Source: Curtobacterium sp. Leaf261 (GTDB taxonomy: Bacteria; Actinomycetota; Actinomycetes; Actinomycetales; Microbacteriaceae). Taken from it: a stretch of DNA of 64,000 bases. Under the pieces are notes generated by a model. It was not told the DNA's origin and did not search any database. It saw only the letters and a list, made by a program, of their open reading frames with translations. The position numbers and the translations under genes are program-made. Below, piece by piece: positions 54,210-64,000 of the stretch. The first letter of the stretch is position 1. Every line of letters begins with the position of its first letter. Location: the NCBI RefSeq assembly GCF_001422205.1, contig NZ_LMMJ01000001.1:1-64000 (forward strand), in the 5' to 3' direction.

Positions 54210-54944
54210 TCAGCGCGTGTGCGCCGCGATGAACTCGGCCACCGCGCCGCGCATGTCGCACGACTCGGTGACGTGGAACGCCGTGATGCCGACCGACCGC
54301 GCACCCTCGACGTTCTCGATGCGGTCGTCCGCGAAGAACGTCCGCGCCGCCGGCACACCGTGGTGCTCGAGCACCCGGCGGTAGACGAGCGGGTCGGGCT
54401 TCCTCGCCCCGAACAGGCTCGTCGTGTCGAGGTGCTCGCCGAACACGTCGACGAGCTCCGGCGCCCAGGTCGGCAGGTGCCGGTGCGCGAGCGGACCGTT
54501 GTTCGTCAGGAGGGCGACCCGTCCGGCGGTGGCGGCGTGTCGGACCGCCTCGATCGCGCCGGGGATCGGTGTCATGGCATCGGCACGGATCCGCGCCCAC
54601 TCGAGCTCGTCGATCTCGCACCCCAGGGCGTCCTCGACGGCGCGGAGGTACTCGTCGGGGTCCGACCATCCCCCGGCCTCGGCCAGCCACTCGCCCCGGT
54701 CGTTCCACCAGCGCCGCCGGAGCTCGTCGAGGTCGTGCCCCGTCATCGCCGTCATGCCGGCCATGCGCACCCGCCAGTCGTAGCGGTACAGCACCTCGTC
54801 CATGTCGAAGAGGAACAGCAGCGGCGGATCCGCGCGGTCGACGGCGGTGTCGTTCCCGGCGGGGGCGGTGGTGTCGTCCCCGGTGGGGACGGTGGGGTCG
54901 TGCCCGGCGGGGACGTTCGGGGCGTCGCTGGTGTCATGGTCCAC
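54210..54944 (-). CDS. HAD-superfamily hydrolase
   Basis: A 244-aa phosphatase-like protein. Motif I is LFDMDEVLY (Asp47, Asp49), motif II VALLTNNG, motif III in ARKPDPLVYRRV, and motif IV FFADDRIENV. The helical cap (about 60-120) is of class I. The N-terminal 40 residues are an acidic low-complexity tail from three 24-bp repeats (54849-54920). Start is GTG 54944, with no clear ribosome-binding site. It is divergent from the threonylcarbamoyl gene across 36 bp. The substrate is unknown. Confidence 0.87.
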   Translation of the reverse strand: MDHDTSDAPNVPAGHDPTVPTGDDTTAPAGNDTAVDRADPPLLFLFDMDEVLYRYDWRVRMAGMTAMTGHDLDELRRRWWNDRGEWLAEAGGWSDPDEYLRAVEDALGCEIDELEWARIRADAMTPIPGAIEAVRHAATAGRVALLTNNGPLAHRHLPTWAPELVDVFGEHLDTTSLFGARKPDPLVYRRVLEHHGVPAARTFFADDRIENVEGARSVGITAFHVTESCDMRGAVAEFIAAHTR

Positions 54945-54980
54945 GGTGCACCTATTGTGACGCACTACGATGGGCGGGCC

Positions 54981-55655
54981 ATGGCATCTCGATTCGACTG
55001 TTCCGACGCGGACGAACTCCTGACCGGAATGCGGCTCGCCCGCGCAGCGCTCAGTCGTGGGGAGCTCGTCGTCGTCCCGACCGACACCGTCTACGGCGTC
55101 GCCGCCGACGCCTTCTCCGCGGCCGCCGTCGCCGGACTGCTCGACGCCAAGGGTCGGACGCGGCAGTCGCCACCGCCGGTGCTCATCCCCGGCGTCGCGA
55201 CCCTCGACGCCCTCGCCGCAGAGGTCCCGGACCAGGTCCGCGCCCTCGTCGCCGAGTTCTGGCCGGGCGGCCTCACCGTCATCCTCCGTGCGCAGCCGTC
55301 GCTCGACTGGGACCTCGGCGAGACCCGCGGCACCGTCGCACTCCGGATGCCGGACTCCCGGATCGCACTCGAGCTCCTGCAGGAGGTCGGGCCGCTCGCG
55401 GTGTCGAGCGCGAACGCCACGGGGGAGCCGGCCGCGATGGACGTCGATGCCGCCGAGTCGATGCTCGGCGAGCACGTCGCCGTCTACCTCGACGGTGGTG
55501 TGCTCGAGCCGCACGAGGGTGCCGCGGCCTCCACGGGCTCGACCATCGTCGACGCAACGGGCCTCGCGACGGGGGGCGGCATCCGCATCGTCCGACACGG
55601 CGTGATCTCCGACGCGGAGATCGAACGGGTCGTCGGGGCCGACCTCGTCACGTGA
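54981..55655 (+). CDS. L-threonylcarbamoyladenylate synthase (Sua5/YrdC/YciO family)
   Basis: A 224-aa enzyme of the YrdC domain family, which makes threonylcarbamoyl-AMP for the t6A modification of ANN-decoding tRNAs. Diagnostic blocks are VVVPTDTVYGVAADA, KGRTRQSPPPVLI, LVAEFWPGGLTVIL, LRMPDS and SSANATGEPA. TACGAT lies 9 nt before ATG 54981. Its stop overlaps the next gene's start (GTGA). The position after prmC is conserved in actinobacteria. Confidence 0.93.
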   Translation: MASRFDCSDADELLTGMRLARAALSRGELVVVPTDTVYGVAADAFSAAAVAGLLDAKGRTRQSPPPVLIPGVATLDALAAEVPDQVRALVAEFWPGGLTVILRAQPSLDWDLGETRGTVALRMPDSRIALELLQEVGPLAVSSANATGEPAAMDVDAAESMLGEHVAVYLDGGVLEPHEGAAASTGSTIVDATGLATGGGIRIVRHGVISDAEIERVVGADLVT

Positions 55656-56965
55656 GGTACTACCTCCTCGCGGGGCTCATCTCCGCGGTGGTGAGCTTCG
55701 CGCTGTCCTGGGTCGTCTGGAAGCTCGGGCTGAAGTACCACTGGTACCCCAAGGTCCGACAGCGGGACGTGCACCGCACACCGACCCCGCGACTCGGCGG
55801 GATCGCGATGTTCCTCGGGATCATCGTGTCGCTCCTCGCCGCGTGGTTCGTGTTCCCGCACATCGCCGGGGTCGACTACTTCCGGCTCGTGTTCGCCGAG
55901 CCCAACCGGGTCCTCGCGGTCCTCGCGGGCGCGACGATCATCGTCGTGCTCGGTGTGGCCGACGACATCTGGGACCTCGACTGGATGACGAAGCTCGCCG
56001 GGCAGATCATCGCCGCGGGCATCCTCGCCTGGCAGGGCGTCGCGATCGTTGCCCTGCCGATCGGCAACACGCTGACGGTCGGGTCGAGCTACATGTCGCT
56101 CATCTTCACCATCCTCGCGGTGGTGCTCGTGATGAACGCGGTGAACTTCATCGACGGGCTCGACGGGCTCGTGGCGGGTGTCGCGATCATCGCCGGGGGA
56201 GTGTTCTTCCTCTACAGCTTCTTCGTGAACCGCATCGTCGTGCAGACGGACTTCTTCTTCAACCTGCCGTCGCTGCTGACGGCGGTCCTGGTCGGCGCGT
56301 GCTTCGGCTTCCTGCTGCTGAACTGGCACCCCGCGAAGCTCTTCATGGGTGATGCCGGAGCGCTCCTCGTCGGCTTCCTGATGGCGACGAGCGCGGTGTC
56401 GCTGACGGGGAACATCGACCCGGCCGCCGTGACGAACCGACAGCAGCTGCTCCCGGTGTTCATCCCGATCCTGCTGCCGTTCGCGATCCTCGTGGTCCCG
56501 ATGCTCGACTTCGGTCTGGCGGTGTTCCGGCGGCTGGCGGCGGGCAAGTCGCCGTTCTCGGCCGACCGGAAGCACCTGCACCACCGGCTGCTCGACATGG
56601 GGCACTCGCACTTCCACGCCGTGCTCATCTTCTACGGCTGGACCGCCGTCGTGGCGGTCGGTTGTCTGCTGTTCCTGTTCTGGCCGTGGTTCTGGGTGCT
56701 CGCGTTCGTCGCGGTCGGCTTCGTCGTCTGCGCCGTGGTGACGTTCGCCCCGCTCGGACGCACGAAGCGCGCCGAGATCGCCGCGCAGACCGCCGGTGCC
56801 CGCGGGCCTCGGCTCGACGGTACCGACGCACGGCACGACCCGCTCGACCGCGCCGCCGCCGGACACACCGCGGACGGCGGCCGGACGGACCGCCGCGTGA
56901 CGAGACCGCCGACGACCCCACCGCGAGCCAACCCGCCGCACACGACCCCCGGAGACCCGCGCTGA
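55652..56965 (+). CDS. Polyprenyl-phosphate N-acetylhexosamine-1-phosphate transferase (WecA/MraY family)
   Basis: A 437-aa membrane enzyme starting lipid-linked glycan synthesis. It has eleven or so helices and loops with VRQRDVHRTPTPRLGGIAM, the metal-binding GVADDIWDLD (Asp104, Asp105), NAVNFIDGLDGLVAG, WHPAKLFMGDAGALLVG and RKHLHHRL. The HHRLLD loop fits the WecA/TagO branch rather than MraY. GTG 55652 is coupled to the yrdC-family stop. The C-terminal 60 residues (after TKRAEIAAQTAG) are hydrophilic and proline-rich. It likely primes cell-wall teichoic-like or arabinogalactan-like polymers. The exact product is unknown. Confidence 0.92.
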   Translation: MRYYLLAGLISAVVSFALSWVVWKLGLKYHWYPKVRQRDVHRTPTPRLGGIAMFLGIIVSLLAAWFVFPHIAGVDYFRLVFAEPNRVLAVLAGATIIVVLGVADDIWDLDWMTKLAGQIIAAGILAWQGVAIVALPIGNTLTVGSSYMSLIFTILAVVLVMNAVNFIDGLDGLVAGVAIIAGGVFFLYSFFVNRIVVQTDFFFNLPSLLTAVLVGACFGFLLLNWHPAKLFMGDAGALLVGFLMATSAVSLTGNIDPAAVTNRQQLLPVFIPILLPFAILVVPMLDFGLAVFRRLAAGKSPFSADRKHLHHRLLDMGHSHFHAVLIFYGWTAVVAVGCLLFLFWPWFWVLAFVAVGFVVCAVVTFAPLGRTKRAEIAAQTAGARGPRLDGTDARHDPLDRAAAGHTADGGRTDRRVTRPPTTPPRANPPHTTPGDPR

Positions 56966-57627
56966 TGACCACCCCCGCCCCGAACGCCCTCGACCACATC
57001 GGGCCGCTGTTCCGCCGCATCCTCCTCCAGGGGGCGATCCTCGCCGTAGGGCTCGCCGTCGTCGGTGGCGTGGTCGGCTGGTTCGTCGCCGACGCTCCCG
57101 GTCTCGTCGGCGGTCTCGTCGGCGCCGTGATGAGCGTGGTCTTCCTGAGCCTCACCGCGGCGAGCATCCTGCTCGGGTACCGGGCGTCGGGCGGCCAGAT
57201 GATCAGCGGCGCGTTCTTCGGGATCGTGATGGGGACGTGGTTCCTCAAGTTCGTGCTCTTCATCGTGGTCCTCGTCGTGCTCAAGGACCGCCCGTGGGTT
57301 GATGCCCCCGTGATGGCCGTCGCGATCATCGTCGGCGTGGTGGGCAGTCTGGTGATCGACGTCGTCGCGGTGTCGCGTGCGCGCATCCCGATCGGGGTCT
57401 CGCTGCCGGGCGACGTGTCCGCACCGGTGGTGCGCGGTGCCGGAGACGCGTCCGTACCGGTGGTGCGCGGTGCCGGAGACGCGTCCGCACCGGTGGTGCG
57501 CGGTGCCGCCGACAGCCTGGAGGGACGGGGTGCGTCCGCCGCACCGACCCACCGGACGGACGGCGTGCCTCCCGTCCGCGCCGCAGGCGACGACACGGCG
57601 ACGGATGTCGGTCAGCCGCCCGCCTGA
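56965..57627 (+). CDS. AtpI-like membrane protein ahead of the ATP synthase operon
   Basis: A 220-aa protein with four hydrophobic segments (about 20-43, 47-72, 82-112, 114-135) and the GQMISGAFFGIVMGTWFLK stretch, consistent with ATP synthase protein I, which helps assemble the c-ring. It starts in the previous gene's stop (TGATG). The C-terminal tail (about 145-220) is unusual: three 11-residue repeats (GDASxPVVRGA) from a 33-bp repeat, then a copy of the dispersed element, all in frame. The tail is likely disordered. Confidence 0.8.
   Translation: MTTPAPNALDHIGPLFRRILLQGAILAVGLAVVGGVVGWFVADAPGLVGGLVGAVMSVVFLSLTAASILLGYRASGGQMISGAFFGIVMGTWFLKFVLFIVVLVVLKDRPWVDAPVMAVAIIVGVVGSLVIDVVAVSRARIPIGVSLPGDVSAPVVRGAGDASVPVVRGAGDASAPVVRGAADSLEGRGASAAPTHRTDGVPPVRAAGDDTATDVGQPPA
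57412..57510 (+). repeat. 33-bp tandem repeat, three copies, in atpI-like 3' end
   Basis: Units start at 57412, 57445 and 57478 with three or four differences. They encode the GDASxPVVRGA repeats. The dispersed CTGGAGGGACGG ... GCCTCCCGTC element follows at 57516-57576. Confidence 0.93.
57516..57576. repeat. Dispersed element inside the atpI-like coding end
   Basis: CCTGGAGGGACGG at 57516-57528 and GCCTCCCGTC at 57567-57576. It is translated in frame as part of the protein's tail (SLEGRG ... GVPPVRA). Confidence 0.6.
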
Positions 57628-57653
57628 GAACCCGCGAAGGCTCTCACACCTGA

Positions 57654-57659
57654 TAGGGT
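57654..57659 (+). promoter_or_regulatory. -10 element TAGGGT, candidate atp operon promoter
   Basis: TAGGGT lies about 100 nt before the atpB start, in the 131-bp gap after the atpI-like gene. It would give a leader of about 95 nt ending in AGGAG. Confidence 0.4.
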
Positions 57660-57758
57660 TCTAGAAGTCCGCGCCTGGAGCCTGCGCTCCGGTCGGGCCG
57701 CCTCCACTCAGTCCACTCATCGCGTGCCTCGTGCGCGCGCTCGACACAGGAGACAGCG

Positions 57759-59482
<1,724 letters not shown>

Positions 59483-59484
59483 AC

Positions 59485-60279
59485 ATGCGCAGCGCGACCA
59501 GAACGGCACTGACGTCCACCCGGGCGGTGCTCGGTGAGCTCGGTGGCAGCGCCGACCTGGCGACCGGTGTCGAGATCCTGAACACGGGTCGGGTCATCGG
59601 TTCGTCGCGGCAGCTGCTCACGGTGATCGCCGACCCGACGGCCGACGTGCTCGGCAAGAAGGCGATCATCGAACAGGTCTTCGCCGGGCAGTCGACCCAG
59701 ACGCGCGCGGTCCTGACCGCCGTCGTCGGGTCGCGCTGGTCGACGCAGTCGGACCTGCTCGGGGGCATCGAGGACGCGGGCATCCGGGTCATCGCCGCCA
59801 GCGCACCGTCCGACGTGTCGATCGAGGCCGAGCTGTTCTCCTTCGAGACGGCCGTGCGGAGCGACTCCGGCCTCGAGCTCGCGCTCGGGACCAAGCTCGG
59901 CAGCCCCGCTGAGAAGGCGGCGCTCGTCGACCGGCTCCTCGGGGGCAAGGCCTCCGCGCAGACCATCGCGATCCTGCAGCACCTCGTGCAGCAGCCGCGG
60001 GGTCGTCGGATCGGCGAGATCGTCCGCGACGCCAGCTCGATCGTGGCCGACCAGGCGGACAAGCTCGTCGCCACGGTCATCACGGCCGAGCCGCTCTCCG
60101 ACGTGCAGGCGGCTCGTGTCGCCCGCGGCATCGCCGCGCGGTACGGCCGCGACATCAGCGTCAACCGGGTCGTGGACCCCACCGTCATCGGTGGCGTCCG
60201 TGTCCAGGTCGGCGGCGACGTCATCGACGGCACCGTGAGCTCCCGACTCTCGGACCTCAAGCTCCAGCTCGCACACTGA
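59485..60279 (+). CDS. atpH: ATP synthase F1 subunit delta
   Basis: A 264-aa stator cap subunit. It is somewhat long, and the C-terminal RVVDPTVIGGVRVQVGGDVIDGTVSSRLSDLK block is diagnostic. It begins 2 bp after atpF (ATG 59485). The 184 bp to atpA (60280-60463) hold no gene, and end in AAGGAAAA, the atpA ribosome-binding site. Confidence 0.94.
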   Translation: MRSATRTALTSTRAVLGELGGSADLATGVEILNTGRVIGSSRQLLTVIADPTADVLGKKAIIEQVFAGQSTQTRAVLTAVVGSRWSTQSDLLGGIEDAGIRVIAASAPSDVSIEAELFSFETAVRSDSGLELALGTKLGSPAEKAALVDRLLGGKASAQTIAILQHLVQQPRGRRIGEIVRDASSIVADQADKLVATVITAEPLSDVQAARVARGIAARYGRDISVNRVVDPTVIGGVRVQVGGDVIDGTVSSRLSDLKLQLAH

Positions 60280-60463
60280 GCGACGGCGGGCTGTGGACGC
60301 CGTGAGTCGCTCGACGTAGCCTCGACTCGGCACCGCACCGCATCGCTCCTGGCGTCCGGCCACACAGACACCGCCACTCAAGACACACCTCACTCGGGCA
60401 CACCGACCGCAGGGCATCACGCTCCCTGGGCCGCCGGCCCCGGAAACCAACAAGGAAAATCCC

Positions 60464-62101
60464 ATGGCAGACATCACCATCAGCCCCGATGAGATCCGTG
60501 ATGCCCTGAAGGACTTCGTCTCGAACTACGAGCCGACGAAGGCCTCCACGGCCGAGGTCGGGCACGTCACCGACGCGGCCGACGGCATCGCCCACGTCGA
60601 GGGACTCCCCGGCGTCATGGCGAACGAGCTCATCCGCTTCGAGGACGGCACGCTCGGCCTCGCGCAGAACCTCGACGAGGACTCGATCGGCGCCATCGTG
60701 CTCGGCGAGTTCGCCGGGGTCGAGGAGGGCCAGGAGGTCACCCGGACCGGCGAGGTCCTCTCGGTCCCCGTCGGCGACGGCTTCCTCGGCCGCGTCGTCG
60801 ACCCGCTCGGTGTCCCGATCGACGGTCTCGGTGAGATCGCCGCGGAGGACCGTCGTGCCCTCGAGCTCCAGGCTCCCGGTGTCATGGCCCGCAAGTCCGT
60901 GCACGAGCCGATGCAGACCGGCATCAAGGCGATCGACGCGATGATCCCGATCGGTCGCGGCCAGCGCCAGCTGATCATCGGTGACCGTCAGACCGGCAAG
61001 ACGGCGATCGCGATCGACACGATCATCAACCAGAAGGCCAACTGGGACTCCGGCGACGAGAACAAGCAGGTCCGCTGCATCTACGTCGCGATCGGGCAGA
61101 AGGGTTCGACGATCGCCTCGGTCCGCGGCGCGCTCGAGGACGCCGGCGCGATGGAGTACACCACCATCGTCGCCGCTCCCGCCTCCGACCCGGCCGGCTT
61201 CAAGTACCTCGCCCCGTACACCGGCTCGGCCATCGGCCAGCACTGGATGTACGGCGGCAAGCACGTCCTGATCATCTTCGACGACCTGTCCAAGCAGGCC
61301 GAGGCCTACCGCGCCGTGTCGCTCCTCCTGCGTCGTCCGCCGGGACGCGAGGCGTACCCGGGTGACGTGTTCTACCTGCACTCCCGTCTGCTCGAGCGTT
61401 GCGCGAAGCTGAACGACGAGCTCGGGGCCGGATCGATGACGGGTCTCCCGATCATCGAGACGAAGGCGAACGACGTCTCGGCGTACATCCCGACCAACGT
61501 GATCTCGATCACCGACGGCCAGATCTTCCTGCAGTCCGACCTCTTCAACGCGAACCAGCGTCCCGCGGTCGACGTCGGCATCTCGGTGTCCCGCGTCGGC
61601 GGTGACGCCCAGGTGAAGTCGATCAAGAAGGTCTCCGGGACGCTCAAGCTCGAGCTCGCCCAGTACCGCTCGCTCGAGGCGTTCGCGATGTTCGCATCCG
61701 ACCTCGACCAGACGTCGCGTCGTCAGCTCGACCGCGGTGCCCGTCTGACGGAGCTCCTCAAGCAGCCGCAGTACTCGCCGTACCCGGTCGAGGAGCAGGT
61801 CGTCTCGATCTGGGCCGGCACGAACGGCAAGCTCGACGAGGTCCCCGTGCCCGACGTGCTCCGCTTCGAGTCGGAGCTGCTCGACCACCTCAAGCGCAAC
61901 ACGAAGGTGCTCGACACCCTCCGCGAGTCGAACGTCCTGTCCGACGACACCGTCACCGAGCTCTCGGGCGCGGTCGACGAGTTCAAGAAGGGCTTCCAGA
62001 CGGGCGAGGGCAAGCCGCTCGCGTCGGTCGGGTCCGAGCAGTTCGCCGCGGCGGACTCCGAGGACGTCGACCAGGAGCAGATCGTCAAGGGCCGGCGCTG
62101 A
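60464..62101 (+). CDS. atpA: ATP synthase F1 subunit alpha
   Basis: A 545-aa subunit of the catalytic hexamer. Walker [11 protein letters not shown] (near 173-182) and Walker [13 protein letters not shown] are intact. [17 protein letters not shown] is the alpha-type signature. The C-terminal extension after [10 protein letters not shown] is acidic ([14 protein letters not shown]), as in many actinobacteria. Starts at ATG 60464 after AAGGAAAA. Confidence 0.97.
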   Translation: MADITISPDEIRDALKDFVSNYEPTKASTAEVGHVTDAADGIAHVEGLPGVMANELIRFEDGTLGLAQNLDEDSIGAIVLGEFAGVEEGQEVTRTGEVLSVPVGDGFLGRVVDPLGVPIDGLGEIAAEDRRALELQAPGVMARKSVHEPMQTGIKAIDAMIPIGRGQRQLIIGDRQTGKTAIAIDTIINQKANWDSGDENKQVRCIYVAIGQKGSTIASVRGALEDAGAMEYTTIVAAPASDPAGFKYLAPYTGSAIGQHWMYGGKHVLIIFDDLSKQAEAYRAVSLLLRRPPGREAYPGDVFYLHSRLLERCAKLNDELGAGSMTGLPIIETKANDVSAYIPTNVISITDGQIFLQSDLFNANQRPAVDVGISVSRVGGDAQVKSIKKVSGTLKLELAQYRSLEAFAMFASDLDQTSRRQLDRGARLTELLKQPQYSPYPVEEQVVSIWAGTNGKLDEVPVPDVLRFESELLDHLKRNTKVLDTLRESNVLSDDTVTELSGAVDEFKKGFQTGEGKPLASVGSEQFAAADSEDVDQEQIVKGRR

Positions 62102-62131
62102 TCCGCTGCCCCCGCCGCTGATCGCAACTGA

Positions 62132-64000
<1,869 letters not shown>

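Overview
The window looks like a chromosomal stretch of a high-G+C actinobacterium of the family Microbacteriaceae, most like Curtobacterium. This is judged by eye from very G/C-rich third codon positions, many GTG starts, leaderless-type promoters (a TANNNT hexamer 6-9 nt before the start codon), and two classic actinobacterial gene orders: argS-(LmeA-like)-lysA-hom-thrC-thrB-rho-prfA-prmC, and yrdC-wecA-like-atpI-atpBEFHAGD. No search was run, so the genus is an inference.

Layout. 1-1475: an IS30-family element plus a detached copy of its right end. 1476-5947: a YceI-like lipid-binding protein, a GT87-type membrane glycosyltransferase, a thiamine-binding protein, a 64-aa zinc-ribbon protein and an MFS exporter. 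5948-6433: a gene-free stretch with two copies of a 56-bp palindrome. 6434-9683: a three-gene two-component operon (kinase, extra membrane protein, NarL-type regulator). 9910-12592: metX and metY for homocysteine synthesis. 12763-12825: a heptamer tract before an SDR gene. 13660-17898: phosphoribosyltransferase, S51 peptidase-like protein, uracil-DNA glycosylase, GNAT acetyltransferase and an amidase. 18127-23362: a complete oligopeptide/nickel-type ABC importer. 23471-29161: alpha/beta hydrolase, orphan siderophore-type ATPase, SDR, a small HExxH membrane protein, a flavin disulfide reductase and a degenerate arginase. 29321-32209: PspA plus TPM-domain stress proteins.

The most striking accessory locus is 32852-39086. 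It holds an Sfp-type phosphopantetheinyl transferase, an M1 metallopeptidase and a 1311-aa single-module synthetase. The synthetase has the architecture of poly-epsilon-lysine synthetase (A-T, six membrane segments, three left-handed-helix-like domains). Its adenylation-domain residues read DAESIGTVVK by my alignment, which suggests a basic amino acid. Together they could make, prime and process or degrade a cationic homopolymer.

39169-64000 is mostly core: a Gfo/Idh/MocA oxidoreductase, tRNA-Arg(CCG), a class I amidotransferase-like hydrolase, a lipoprotein, argS, an LmeA-like protein, the aspartate-family genes lysA-hom-thrC-thrB, rho with a long disordered Q/N-rich insert, prfA, prmC, a HAD hydrolase, yrdC, a polyprenyl-phosphate HexNAc-1-P transferase, and the F-type ATP synthase operon, cut off inside atpD.

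Two sequence-level themes cross gene boundaries. Short tandem repeats occur at a dozen or so loci, with unit lengths divisible by three when in coding sequence. Long imperfect palindromes sit at gene 3' ends, especially between convergent genes.
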